A stretch of DNA of 64,000 nucleotides from Chamaea fasciata (Eukaryota; Chordata; Aves; Passeriformes; Sylviidae). The notes under the pieces were generated by a model that worked only from the letters and a program-made list of their open reading frames with translations, was not told the origin of the DNA and searched no databases. Positions 1 through 12,405 of this stretch are shown here, in pieces; position 1 is the stretch's first letter, and each line of letters starts with the position of its first letter. Made by a program: the position numbers and the translations under genes. The stretch covers positions 95,000,646-95,064,645 of the forward strand of contig JARCOQ010000003.1 of assembly GCA_029207755.1 (NCBI GenBank). Direction: 5' to 3'.

Positions 1-957
1 CAGGGGGGCCACAGAGGTGGCCTCTGTGAGAAGATGCCAGAAGCTTCCACCATGTCTGGCAGAGACAATCCTTGGAGGCTCCAAAGAGGGATGTGCCACT
101 GGCCAAGGCTGGGCCAATTAGAAATGGTGGTGACACCTCTGTGATAACAGAGTTAAGAAGAAATCCAAACAAAAAAACTGTGGCACAGTTTTAATTGTGA
201 CTAGAGAAGAATAGAGTGAGAACATGTGAGAGGAACAGCTCTGCAGACACCAAGGTCTGTGGAGAAGGAGGAGGAGGAGGTGCTCCAGGCACCAGAGCCA
301 ACATTCCCCTGCAGCCCATGGTGAAGTCCATGGTGAGGCAGCTCTGCCCCTGCAGCCCATGGAGAACCACAGGGATGCAGAGATCCACCTGCAGCCCATG
401 GAGGAGACCCACACTGGAGCAGGTGGATGCCTGAGAGGTAGCTGACCCTGTGGTAAACCTGTGGAGAGAGGGGCCCTGTGCCCAGGCTACAGCAGCCTGT
501 CCTTGGAGAGCTGTACATTGAAAAGTGACGCAAGCCACAGCAGTTTGGGAGGTGCTGCTGCCTGTGAGAGAGACCCCACGGTGCAGCAGGGGAAGGACTC
601 CTCTCTCTGAGCAGCGAGGGAAGCCGGAGGTGATGAACTGACCATAATCCCCATTCCCTGTCTCCTTACATCACTGGGGTAGGAGGTAGAGCTGGAAGGA
701 GGGAAGTATGGGGGGAAAGGTGGTTTAAAGAGCTTATTTTACTTCTCACAATCCTCCTTTAATTTTTTATTAATAAATTCACTTTACATCTCTAAGTTGA
801 GCCTGTTTTGCATGTGATGGTATTTGGTGAGTGATCTCTCCTGGGCCTTATCTCAACCCACGAATCATTCATTAAATTTTCTCTCCTCTGTCCAGCTGCA
901 GAGGGGAGTGAGTGAGCAGCTTTTGCAGGTACCTGGCATTGGGCCAGTGACAACACA
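1..957 (+). mobile_element. Endogenous-retrovirus LTR, 5' part cut off by window edge
   Basis: This is the downstream part of a long avian LTR, recognised from memory by its series of related motifs around CTGCAGCCCATGG (about 309, 352 and 392) and its characteristic 3' third. On the plus strand a CCAAT-containing stretch near 113 precedes a degraded TATA region near 150. A poly(A) signal AATAAA lies at 772-777, and the U5-like end finishes near 957 in CAACACA, the expected CA terminus. No primer binding site follows, so it looks like a solo LTR. The distance from the TATA region to the poly(A) signal, about 600 bp, is long for a retroviral R region. The exact family name is not claimed, and the true 5' end is outside the window. 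The short ORFs here have no matching family. Confidence 0.7.
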
Positions 958-2019
958 TGACATCAGTGAATAATTTTTCTTTTTGTCTTAAAATTTGAAG
1001 ATGTAACATATTGCACTATCGAGTTAGCTCATATTACTCTCTTATTTCAGGTTTTGCTGTTCTGTGTTGACTTCTGTTAGATTCCTTTTAGACAGCCTCT
1101 AGTTGCATGGACAACTTCCACTTCGGAAGGCAGCTGTTTTCCCAAATATTAAAAACCTAGCCCTAAACTGCTGCTGCTGTCTCATACCCATATCCATTTA
1201 TTACCCTTTTATCTCCTTTAAGAATCTGGGAGAAAAATATGAACCTGGACCACTGGGATATTTCCTGAAAGCTATCTTTTACATGGTTCTATGACAATTA
1301 AAAAAAAAAAAAAAAGTCAAATAAAAGTGGAGTCTGATTTTTTTTCTAATATACTCTGGCTTTGTCTTCAAAACACATGCAAATAAATAGTCCCATAAGT
1401 CTGACTAGCACTGTTTGTGTGTTGGTAAGTATACCCATAGGATCTTCCCTGGTTCAAAGTTGGTTCCTCGAAACTTTAAAGAATTAAATGCATATTTCTA
1501 AATTGAAGGATTTAATCTATATTACCTAAACCTTTATGTGAACTGTAGCACACTGAGCAGCTTTTCAGGCACTGTGGGATGTCTCCATATATGCATGAAC
1601 TACAGACAATATTTTTAAAAGATAGAAGTTTTCACAGAAAAACCTTTTGGATTAAATTCCATTATTTCCTCAATTTCTTCTATTTCAATTGAGCCTCCTA
1701 GCTGTGGTGGGGCATTCCCCCCCCACTTGCTCCTTGAGCCCATTCCATGACCTTAGGAACTCCCATTAGGCCTTGGCCTTTGTGTAATGAGTTGGGCAGG
1801 GAAAGAAGCATCCCTTGACCATACCAGGAACTCTTGCATGACAAAGGTAGGAGTGACACTATACATACCAGGAGCTCTGCTCACCTGACCAAGGTGGGAA
1901 AAGAGAGACAATTCTTCTTCCCCTAGAGCCAAAGAAAAATACTTACCTGAATTGCAGCCTGAGCAGAATTGTACCATCATTACTGGACTTTTGAAAAATT
2001 CCATAATTACTGACTTGTA
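958..2019. other. Unannotated AT-rich DNA
   Basis: No gene or recognisable repeat is visible. There is an A-run at about 1300-1315 and a short C-run near 1720. The 83-codon minus-strand frame at 1753-2004 resembles no family I know. Confidence 0.5.
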
Positions 2020-2850
2020 TTGTGGCCAGGATGGAAATTCACTGATGACTAAAGCAAATCAGTTAATGGCCCTATAAACAGCACTCCTAAGTGAGGCTTT
2101 TTGAGCTCTCCTGGCCCTCAGCAGGCTGCAACCATCATCTCCCTCCCTCCGACCCTGCACACCCACACATACGTGATCATCGGAGCACCATCGCTGAGCC
2201 GGTGGTGGGGCCTGGACCAATGCCCCTCACTCCTAGAGGTTCCACCCTTGCCCACTGAGAAATGCAAAGGTGCTCAATGTGAATATTTTATTGAGCTCAA
2301 GGGGAATTTTTAACTGCTATATAGCTTTGGGTATATATATATATAAATATATATATACATAACTTCACGTCAGTCTACATGACTGCATGAATTATTTAAA
2401 CACTTTCTAGCAAGTACACTATGAATGTTGCCATCTCACATCTATAATTAAGTCACTGTTGTAATTGTACTAAATCCTATTTAATCACTTGGCAAATGTT
2501 AAATTAGTTAATCATTAAGTGCTGTTAAATCCTTTAGATACAAAATGTTGGCCAAATCTGAGACTAAGAATGGATTTAGCCTCACCTAAGACCCATTAGG
2601 CAAAGGGTCCACTCTGAACCTTGTGACTAAACAGGAGGGGTTGCCTCTTTGTGTCTTTGCTTTCTGTGTAAATCATTCTAAATTGATTCTAACCTGATTG
2701 TTCTTTACATGTTTCATCCATGTTGTAACAGAGGGAACTTTGCCTTTGAACTTCATTAAGTTGTGCTTTCACGTATTATATTAAACCTACTTTTGTTAAT
2801 ACCTTTGTCAGCGAACCTTTAGACAACCTAAGCCATTCATTCATGACCAC
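2020..2850 (+). mobile_element. Possible old LTR (TATA to late poly(A) signal)
   Basis: A clean TATAAA at 2073-2078 is followed by a GC-richer stretch. ATTAAA lies at 2780-2785, with T-rich sequence downstream. This order and the roughly 700-bp spacing resemble the LTRs at 1-957 and 27,960-29,089. I cannot place clear TG and CA ends, target duplications or a primer site, so the limits are approximate and the call is an inference. Confidence 0.28.
2330..2358. repeat. (TA)n dinucleotide repeat, interrupted
   Basis: There are two runs of alternating T and A separated by AAAT. It is a short microsatellite likely to vary in length, lying inside the possible LTR. Confidence 0.85.
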
Positions 2851-5422
2851 TGTCAAACCTGTGTATCAACTCTCTATAATAGCAGCAATTGGACACCCTA
2901 AAAATGCAACTAGGACATGACTAAATTTTGGACTATATTGTTACTGGACATTGGCTGTCCCCTTGTCATGCCATCTGCCAACAAAGTTTACGTGACATTG
3001 TTTCAAGGGCAATATATTTAACTGCACATCAGTACTGAGATTAATTACCTAAATTATTTGAACTCTTCTATAGAATAGAACACAAATTCTATCTTACCAA
3101 AATCAGACTACAAAAAAAGATTAAAAATGGATTAAAAAATAAAAAAGAAATATATTTATGTATAGTCTCTTACTATCATGGTATGAAAGGAAAAAATATG
3201 GAAGTATAATGAGTTGAAAAGTACTGAACAATAAAATATACGCTTTTTAGCAGCTCTGATTTTTCTTAACTCTTACTACCACATTTAATACTCTTTACCC
3301 TTTTAGAAGATTCAAAATCATTTTCTTTAACTTATACCCCAGTAGGTGGCAAATGGCAAATGAATGCAGCTATAGTTAGAGTTCAAAGATGCTGATGCCT
3401 GATAATTGTTGCACAGAGACGGTAAATAAAGTTATATCTGCCATGTGGTCCTAGTTAGTTTTGCAAAGTTCAAATAACACTCTGATTATTAATTAGAAAA
3501 GTGGAATCAGATTCCATTACTAAGAAAGAAAAAAAAAAAAACCTTTTGGGGGGAAACAGTACATTTACTTTCATATTTCAAAATACTTGAATTTTTTGCC
3601 CTTTTCTATAGGAGCCAAAACATATTTCATATTCTCTCCCTTGGGGTTATAAACCGAAGATATGTGTATGTGCAGCTGAACTGTAATTGAGATGCTGTAA
3701 AATGATCTAGAAAGTAAGACAATTGAGGGGACATGAGAAGATTTAATTGAGAATGGAAGATGAGAGACAAAAGACAGGAAATGATTGCTCACAAAAACTG
3801 AAAAGGGTTTCCATGAAAAGGTTTAGGTACTTCTGCTACTCAGCTGCCCATAGCAGAAACAGTGACACAAAGCTTTAGTCAGCTACATTTAGACTATGTA
3901 TTTTCATGGGAGTGGGGGACTTGGGAGGGTGGAAATCTCTTTATTAGTGCTTCAAGCAACAAAACAAGTTTCTAAACGTGTTTTAAAACTTTTACTAGGG
4001 ACAAAAGTGCAATCTGGTAAAGATGTCTGACAGCTGTACTCAAAAATGAATCAAGTTCATTCTGCCACAATGCAGGAGGATGGACAAGGTATCTATCTCT
4101 TATCGCAAATTATGTTCTCTCATTTTCCATGTGGAATCTGAAAAAACTTTCCTTTAGGGGGAATAATAAAAAAGGTGAAATATTCTCTCACTTAGTTTGT
4201 AGATCCTGATGGGGACACTCCAAGTATTGCAAAAATATACATGCTACAAAATAGATACAAGTAGAAGAGTGAGAACAGAATCACAACACATCCGCTGTTC
4301 CAGACTCCCTTATTCTCACTGTTGCCCCAAATCCCAACATCCTGTGCCCTGCTGACTAGATCCTTGTGTCACAGATACTCAGCTCCTGGAGGGTTTGGAA
4401 AGTGGTACAGAAGGAGACCATGAAAGATTTCAACAGTAGTATACAGTAGTATATTTCTGATAAGAAACCTAAGGTTTTTCCCAAAGGTTCAGTTGGGAAA
4501 AGAAAGTTCTGAATGAAGAACACTAGAGGGGAAACTTAATAAGCCAAGTTGAATGAATAAGCTATTAAGTCATTGAAAAATTAAAGATTGAGAAGGGGTC
4601 ATTTCCATAAGCCAAATTCCTGAACGAATGAAGACTCCTTTACCCAATCTACACATCCACATAGTGAGGTGCATGATCACAAAAAATTTATTTGAAAAGT
4701 CTCTACTGCGCGACTGATCTTTCCAAAAGTGAAAAAGCTGTCTAGTTTCAAACTGATACAAAAGCCAGTCTTCCTTACCCTGAAAGAGCAACGACTCTGA
4801 CCTAGGCCTGCAGATATCTGTGAAATTCTGAATTTGCTCAAGCTGCAGAACAATAAAACCATAAAACTGACAACAGTGTCACTGAGCAGGTATAAGATCT
4901 GATCAAAATATGTTGTTGTCTAAGGACTGCTACCTCCCCAGTGTTATTGCTTATGGCCACAAGATCGCTGACTTGGAAGAATGGAGGCTATATGAGCAAT
5001 CCTGGAAAAAGTTAGTAGCCCAACCAGACACTGTGCTACTTTAGCCATGAAATGAATGAAATGTCCACTGTCAATGACTCTATACATCCCTATAAGTAAC
5101 TGAAGAAACTTGGAGATTGTTAAAGATATGGAAGAAATTTAGGTTCTCAGTGGAAATTTTAAGTGAAAAATTATAATTTAGTATTTGCCGAGGGAAGAGC
5201 TACTTGGAACCTTAGTTTGCATTTTTATCAAGTTCTATTGTGTAATAGGTGTCAAAGAAATACGTGATGTTACTCAGGTAAGGTTAGCTATTTTAACAGT
5301 CCTTCTTCAAGTAAGCCAAAGAAAGCTGATCACCTCCTTTTAGCTGTAAAAGTAGATGTCATTCCAGGGACTAGTGCTGCAAGGTGCTGTGTACCATGAC
5401 CTTGGTGATAGACCTGTTGTCA
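2851..5422. other. Unannotated AT-rich DNA
   Basis: No gene, RNA or clear repeat is seen. Homopolymer A-runs occur, for example near 3529-3541. Open frames are at most about 73 codons and match nothing known to me. Confidence 0.5.
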
Positions 5423-5467
5423 TGGTTCATGATGAAAATTAGCTCTGCCCCAGGTAAAACCAGCACA
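5423..5467 (+). mobile_element. Fragment resembling the 3' tip of an avian LTR
   Basis: The stretch contains GATGAAAATTAGCTCTGCCC and ends in AAAACCAGCACA. This resembles the U5 end of a common avian endogenous-retrovirus LTR as I remember it, including the CA terminus. It is too short for a firm call, and the rest of the LTR is not evident upstream. Confidence 0.33.
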
Positions 5468-5989
5468 TCTGTTCAACACAATGGCAGAAGCAGGAAAGGA
5501 GTCATGCTCTGAGACTGTTTACTCCAGGGCCTGGCAGATTTAATGAAAACAAATAGCAGTATAGAAATGAGTTGGAAAGGCAGAGCTTCTTCCTTCCGAT
5601 AATTAGTGTAAGACTCTAATAAAACCATCCCTCTGTTAAAAACACATTTTTACATATACAATCCTTTTAAAATTAGTTTGCTGTACTAGGAAGATAGCTC
5701 TTCATGTAAATGTTATGTGTAGCTGAAATGAAAATGGTAAATAAAGCGAAAGCAGAATTGGCAAATTTGGGGAAAAGCCTATTTACTTCAGACTGCAATA
5801 ACAGTGTCATGTGTTATTTTATGAGTGCTTTCACCAAAAAAATGCTTTTGGCATATATATTTTCTGTGATAATGATGGCAGCTGGGAATTAGTCTGTAAT
5901 TAGCTATATTGTCTACCAAATGTGTCCTGTACCAGAACGTATGGTGTATTAGGTCATTTACACCTTATAGCACCTTTCACTACCTAAAA
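5468..5989. other. Unannotated DNA
   Basis: Nothing recognisable is present. A 60-codon frame at 5710-5892 has no family resemblance. Confidence 0.5.
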
Positions 5990-6301
5990 GGAGCCGACAA
6001 GAAGGCCAGAGAGAGACTTTTTACAAGGACATGCAATGACAAGACAAAGGGAAATGGCTTTAAACTGAAAACAACGTAGGTTAAGACTAAATATTAGGAA
6101 GAATTTTTTTACTGTGTGAGTGGTGAGGCACTAGAACAGGTTGTCCAGAGGAACTGTGGATAACCCATCCCTGGAAGTGTTCCATGCCAGGCTGGATGGG
6201 GCTTTGAGCAACCTGGTCTAGTGGGAGGTTCCCTGACCATAGCAGGGGATTGGAACTAAATGATTTTTCAGGTCCCTCCCAATTTAAACCATTCTATGAC
6301 T
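5990..6301 (+). mobile_element. CR1 LINE, 3'-terminal fragment
   Basis: This is a 5'-truncated CR1 retrotransposon reading left to right. It holds the typical 3' region: ATTAGGAAGAA at about 6093, a GTGAGGCACTAGAACAGGTT block, CCCATCCCTGGAAGTGTTC, and the closing CAGGTCCCTCCCAA followed by a single ATTCTATG unit at the 3' end. No coding capacity remains. CR1 elements copy themselves by target-primed reverse transcription and usually arrive 5'-truncated, as here. Confidence 0.93.
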
Positions 6302-9300
6302 TCCTTATAATTAGGTCATTTCATTAAGAGCTTTAATTTTGACACCTTATTTAGCTAAACATTTTGTTAAAATTTATGCAATATCTCTGTAACCTTGATC
6401 ACTTTCTGTGATGTCATTAAGCACTCTTAAGAATTAGACAAGAATGCCAGCATTGTGAACGGTATTAAAAACTGTATAATAACACTATAAACTGCTGTAA
6501 AAAATTGGCTATTAAAAAAAAAAAAAAGTCACTCTTTACACTACTGTGTACTTTCTCAAATACACAGTTTGCCTAAGGAAATCTGTGTCCTTTCTTCATT
6601 CTCTAGGGATTGCTGCTGTATCTTTTTCTACCCTTCTTGCTATATTTTTTATGAGAACAGCATCAAAACTACAATGTCTCATCTGTTTGAGTTTTGTTGT
6701 GTTTTGTTTTATTTTTCAACACTGCTAGATGGATCTGAGCTAGTTCTGACTGGAAACAAGAGTTTAAGCTATTTGTTGTTTATCACACACAGTATTTACA
6801 AGGCACACATCTATAGTTCAGATACAGAAGGTAGGCATGTCTCACATCTTGTCAAAATGCCACACTTGCTGTCAATTACACAAGCTCTGATACCTCTTGT
6901 GAAGGAACAGATCACATACCTGAAACCACAACATTCTGATTTTGACAGTTTGTCTGGGGAACATTTATATTCACTGATTGCTGCTATCACACTATCTGCT
7001 TTGAAGACATGCACACACGCACACAGATACAGAAAAAAGTGTCAGACTAACCTCCAGGCATGACCTGAGCTTTTTGATGACTTGCACCTGCTTCTCCACC
7101 TAATGACCTGAACTGAAACACCAATCAAATATTATTCGTCCGAGGAATTAACAGCTCATAATTCATTCTAAAAATGTTTTTTATTTTTAGCCTGCATGAT
7201 TGATCAGATGTTAGAGTATTGGCAACACTGAGCATTTGGAAATCAAGACACATTCCTTGAAATATCACGTGTTAAGGGCATTTTATACAAAATTCTCCTT
7301 TTTGTCATACAACAATTCAGCATATCTTAAGCACTTCAATATTCCTCTTACAGTCACAAGGGAATAGGAAATCAGCTATATCTTACTATTTTTAAAGAAG
7401 AGGCAAGGTTATTACATCATAGTGTAATTGCAGGAGAGAGGGATTTAAATGATATTTCAAACACTGCAAGAAAAAAAAAATGGACAGTTGTCAAAATAGA
7501 TAGCAAAAAAGTAGAATGAAGAGGATTATATTTTTTTCATTATTAGTAGAACAAGTTGAGAAAATCATAACAAATTTAAATCTTTCTACTCCACAATCAG
7601 AGGAGGAAGCAGAAAGTGTGAGTTCAAGTTAAGGAGGCAATGCCAAGAAAAACCTGCCCAAAATATAATTACAACAGACTAATCAGGATGTCATCCAGTC
7701 ATGTAGACACTCTAAAATCCTCCTAGAGAATCTGAATATATGGTGTTCAGGAGCACATTTACCAAGGGGAAGGCAGCAGTTATCTTTCTCCCTGCACTGG
7801 CATCACTGTGCTGAGCTGACCTGTATGTCACAGGAAGGCAAAGGCTGTGTAGCAGGGCCAGCCCTTCAAGCCTTACACTGCTGCCATCACACACTATTGT
7901 CTGGGGCACCCAAAGCTGAGTCAGCTGGAAAAACAAGGTCATTCTCTCTCAAGCAAGACATGGCTTCTTGGGGTATCTCATGGACACTTTAAAATAATTG
8001 TCTGCCCAGGAGTAACTAATCTTTTGTGAACATTCCTGTCCTTCAGAGAGTGGCAGGTAGATGGAGAAGCCAAAGAGATTGCTCTCCAGGAGCTGCACAG
8101 GTCCCCACCGGAGTGTGGAGTTACTGGTCTTCAAAATGCATTTGAAAAATTAATGAACTAACCTTGCAATTTATTGGACACACATTCTTAAGTCCAATGT
8201 TCCTACTAGCTAAATGGTCAATTAGCTAATCTTGGAAAAAGAGGGAATGCCTGTAATTCTATAACAATGTCCCCACTTTAAAACCTTGTGGGACACATTT
8301 TCTAAAATCACAAATGGCAGCAGCTTCCAGGTCAGCTGCAGGGACTGGGTGCATTTGAAGACAGATGGGGAGGTGCTGTGCCAGTTGGGCACAGGGCTAG
8401 GATGGCTTACACAGTGTTTCACTCCAATGCTCCACCCATTACTAAGGCCTCAGTAGCAGTGTGGTTGCCGCAGAGCAGAGAACCTTCTGGAGAATAGTCT
8501 GGGAATGCCCTATTGCAACCACCAGGTGCCAAGGGAATTTCAACCAGACAGAACGTGTGTAATGGTTATTCTCTGCTCCATTCCATAAGTGGTGGGGTCT
8601 GGGGTTACTGCAGACATCCAGCAAAGAGCCCACAGGGAGGGAATGTCAGCATCCAAGAGTTCATGGCAAAGGATGCCAGGACCTGAGAAACCTGTGCTGA
8701 CTCTACCAGCATCTCCCTGGGTTGCCCTGTTCCTCTGCCACATGTCAGGGATGGGCTCTCTTCCCTCCTGAAGTGGGCAACTCCTCACTGTGGGACCTGA
8801 ATGTTGAGTCTGTCATCAACATTATCCATGACTCAATGGGTTATTTGGTACCTGGACTCATCTAATTCCTACACCCCCAATTTTATTTCAGACCACAACA
8901 GATGCCAACATCACAAGGTCTGGGACAAGCATTGCCACAGTGCTTGTTCTTGCCATGCCAGCAGATTCCTTGTTGGGCAGGGAAGAAACCCATCCCATCA
9001 CATTATCATGCCGCTTGATCTTTTTTTTGTCCACTTTTCCAGCACACTTTCCACCACACTACCTTTCCCCACAGCAGGCCCCTCACAAACAAACAAAATT
9101 CCCTTCAAGTGTTTTTTTCCATTGTTCCTGATTTTGCTACATCTGTACCAAAATTTGATACTTTTTATATTATCAAAAAAATAAATCGTGTTTATATATA
9201 TAAAAAAGCACTACTTTCTTGGCTATGTAGTATAAGCCCCACAGGTGTCTATTACCCTGCAGATCCTCAGTACTCCTCTTCAACTACTTGGAAAGTACCA

Positions 9301-9436
9301 CTGCTTCTCATGGAACTACCCTGTAACCACTTTTGAAATTCAGGAATCACTCACAGAACTATTTGTAATTTCTGTCAGTTTCTTGGATGGTTATCCATCA
9401 TATCTGGCAATTTCTCATGTCAATCCACATTTTACC
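6302..9436. other. Unannotated DNA; slightly GC-richer block at 7.7-9.0 kb
   Basis: No gene is supported. The 164-codon frame at 6569-7063 begins with low-complexity, cysteine- and phenylalanine-rich sequence and matches nothing known to me. The part from about 7,690 to 9,020 is richer in GC than its surroundings and could be an old degraded repeat, but I could not tie it to a family. Confidence 0.45.
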
Positions 9437-9940
9437 TGTTGATGCCTTGAGAGGCTACCTAGGACAGAGGCTAGACAGAGTTAAAGGAATAAAGTGGGTA
9501 TTTATTAAAAGGTCTTCAAAGGATACACATTAGGCAGTACAAGAGCCTGGCCAAGGCTACACCCAAGATGGGCCACGGGCCACCTGTTTTCACACTTTTA
9601 TGATTTTGGTCCATTTACATGTTTGGGTTAATTGCCCAATTATAGCTTCAGGTTATGAAGTCCCCTCCTCCCAGATTGCTCTCCTCAATTCACTGTTGTT
9701 CGTAGTTTTTGGGCCTGAAGATGCAACAGTGTCCTTGTTTCTTGGGCTGGAAAAAGATTGGTTTGTCTAACCAAACTGTGAAGAGAACTTGCGAACACTT
9801 AATGTGAAATTTAAAATTATATACTAATGCAGTACAGAATCTAGATAATATGAAAGCTAAAACGCAAGGTATCACTGTTCTGTTAGCTTAACCTAAGACC
9901 AGAGACTAACCAGTGGCTTAAGCACCTGCCTGCACCCTAA
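9437..9940 (-). mobile_element. Endogenous-retrovirus LTR (minus strand)
   Basis: On the minus strand this has classic LTR order. A TATA-like CATAAAAG lies at 9595-9602, and the poly(A) signal AATAAA (read as TTTATT at 9501-9506) comes about 90 bp later. A short U5 then ends near 9437, where the plus strand reads TGTTGATGCC. The sequence AGAGTTAAAGGAATAAAG and the surrounding block match an LTR I remember from passerine genomes. No internal retroviral sequence adjoins it, so it is probably a solo LTR. The right-hand end is approximate because no clear terminus or target duplication could be fixed. Confidence 0.66.
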
Positions 9941-11489
9941 CAGCAGGTAATTCCTAGTTTTTGCACCAAAAAAAATTAGCAGGAATTTTAATTACATTGG
10001 GAATTCAGGAAGACTCTCAGTAGATATACATCTTGGGATGATTTATTTCTAGAAATTATGTTTATCAAGGCATGGAATTATGTATATTTGAGACACAAAT
10101 CTTGAAATGTAAAACCAAATAAATATTTTCTTTGCTGCAGTTGAGGAGAGTGCAAAACTGACATTTAAATGACAAACAGATACCTCAGTGCCTTTCTGGA
10201 AATTCATCTCTTTATTTAAGACATTCTCTCATAGATCCTGGATCTTATAACTTAGGCAGATTTTTTGCATCTCTAAACTAAAACTGCCTCTCTTTGATAA
10301 TTTAAAGCAGTTTTTAAATATTCACTTTCATAATCAAGAATCACTGTTGGCCTGCTGCCTTTTGCAAAAGCATTTACTATGTATTGCCCCTTCGCTTTCA
10401 TTTTTCAGTGTAGGCAGATTGACAGAGATGAGCTGTTTCCTAGCAAGGGTTTTATACTGATGCCAAATTGTCTTTCATTTTGACATTACATTTCCTATAT
10501 TTTTCCCTTATCAAAAGCTTTTTCCACTCTGCCTGCCCTCAATTACTCTAAGCCTTGATATACAGTAATAATACTGTGTATTATTCCATCTTACATATAA
10601 TTGGATATAGTTTTTTCAAATAGATAAAATAATTGATTTCTTTGAAAGTTGCTGGTTAGTTTTTTCCAAGGTGTTGAGTTGCAATTCTTGACACAAAACA
10701 AGTTTCCCTACAAAAAGAAACAGAATAAAGAGAATCTGTGCTGTGTTTTTGTAATAGTTCCATTCATTAAACTGAGTGGGAAGGGAATAAATGACATAGA
10801 AAGAAACTTGAAATTACCATAGAAGCATATTTTTACAAAGAAGTGCCCAGCCTTGCCAGAAGAATATGAGACTTTTGAAAATGTAATGTGAGGTCAAAAG
10901 CTCCATAGGCCATTTAACCATCAACACAGATATATCATTACATCGGGGGCTTTGGCAAGTTATAAAATGAGTTTCAGTCACTTTAATGTCACGTGAGAGC
11001 CAATAATTTATAAAGCCTTACCTATCGGTTAAACAAACTCTCATCCTGTGCAATAGATATCACTTCCTTTCAACACAAAACTTTAGTAGCAGTCACATAA
11101 AGTTGAGGACAACAGTACTTTCTTGCAGACCACTTTTTTTATATATATATATAGTTAAGGCTCGACTATAACTACTTTTGGTTTTGGGGGGGGGTGGGGG
11201 GCTTTTGGGGGTTTTTAAAATGTATTTCTAAATTTCTTTGAGGTTTTTTGGTTGGTTGGTTGATTGGATTGGGTTTTTTTACTTCACATGTTTTTACAAA
11301 CAGCTTACTGAGCAGAACCAGACAGCAATGGAGAAAGCAGAAAAAACCTTCCTCAGTTTCACAAAACCAGCAGGGGCTGGTCTGGCTGTGGTCTCGAAAG
11401 AGCCTTTGTCTTCAATTTTGTTTCACTTTTTATAAAAATAAAATACGAAGTTTCTTATGTATCCCCGAGCAGTACATGGGTCACACTCA
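9941..11489. other. Unannotated AT-rich DNA
   Basis: No gene is seen. The interval contains a (TA)n run at about 11,140-11,153 and a G-rich run listed separately. Confidence 0.5.
11186..11211 (+). repeat. G-run cluster (possible G-quadruplex)
   Basis: Runs of nine, six and five G are separated by T and by CTTTT. The nine-G run can supply two G-tracts, so four tracts of three or more G are available. It is low-complexity sequence with no gene attached. Confidence 0.6.
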
Positions 11490-12405
11490 GAGGAGTCTAA
11501 CCAGTGGGATTACTCAGTGGTCCTTCCTGGGACTTGTCCTGTGTAAAGTCATCAGTGACCTAGTGACAGCAGGCAGTGGGCATGGGAGCACACTCTGATC
11601 AGACTGGCAGAGGATGCAGTCTGGGGAACACAAATTATAGTTTTGAGGACAGGGTTGCCACACAGAGAGCCCTGGAGAGGCTGGAGGAATGGGGCAACAG
11701 AAATGGGAATTCAGCAGTGAAAAATGCCAAGTGCTGCACCTGGGAAGGAATAGCTGCTGGCACAAGGACTGACTGGGGTACAGCTCTGCTGTAGAGGGCC
11801 TAGGGTTCTGCTGGGCAGACACTGAGCTGAGACAGCTGGGAGCCCTTGCAGCAGGGATGGCCAACAGCATTCTGGACTGTAATAACAGAAGCACAGTCAC
11901 TGGTTTGAGACTATGTCTGTAATGCCACATGCAATTTAAGCCCCACAGTACATTGCTAAGAAAGATAAAATTCAGTACAGAACCACTGGGATGGTCAGAT
12001 ATTGCAGTACTTGCCCTGTGAGAAGAAGCTGAGGGACTTGGACACATTTAGCCTGGAGAAGAGACAGTTCTGGGTAGGAGAAAACAGCAGCTCTACAGCT
12101 TCCTAGTAATCTACAAGATTATTAGGAAAATGGAGTCAGGCCCTTTGGTCCTTGGCAGCAAGCACAAATTGTCATTGGAGAGCTTCTGACAGGACATATG
12201 GAGAAACATTTTGTCCATGATGACAGTGCGCCAGTGGTGCAAGTTACTCAGTGGTGGTGTAGTCTCCATCCCTGGAGGCTTTCAAAACATGCCTGGATTA
12301 TCTTCTGAATAACCTAGTCTGATTTCATAGTTAATCCTGTTTTGAGCAGAAAGCTGGACTAGAGACCTCCTGAGGTCATTTTCAGCATCTCTTGGATGAT
12401 ATTTT
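11490..12405 (+). mobile_element. CR1 LINE fragment, about 0.9 kb
   Basis: A CR1 copy reading left to right, from the C-terminal part of the reverse-transcriptase frame through the 3' UTR. Recognisable blocks are CCTGGGACTTGTCCTGT (about 11,526), GAGCCCTGGAGAGGCTGGAG (about 11,667), GGCCAACAGCATTCTGGACT (about 11,859), CCATCCCTGGAGGC (about 12,268) and CTGGACTAGAGACCTCCTGA (about 12,355). The final ATTCTATG units are decayed. It is 5'-truncated and non-coding. Confidence 0.92.
11576..11780 (+). pseudogene. CR1 ORF2 reverse-transcriptase remnant, frameshifted
   Basis: The plus-strand frame starting at 11,576 contains RALERLEEW (from 11,666), typical of the region following the catalytic core in CR1 ORF2. 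The next conserved block, KCQVLHLGRN, starts at 11,722 in a different frame, so at least one frameshift lies between about 11,690 and 11,722. The remnant cannot make an active enzyme. The family role of the intact protein is endonuclease and reverse transcriptase for target-primed copying of CR1 RNA. Confidence 0.8.

Noticed and set aside
6569..7063. 164-codon plus-strand frame
   Set aside because: It has low-complexity Cys/Phe-rich composition and no recognised domain or exon boundaries, and it matches no family I know.
11514..12047. 177-codon minus-strand frame, the longest in the window
   Set aside because: It is antisense to a CR1 fragment whose plus strand shows known ORF2 motifs; the antisense peptide resembles nothing.
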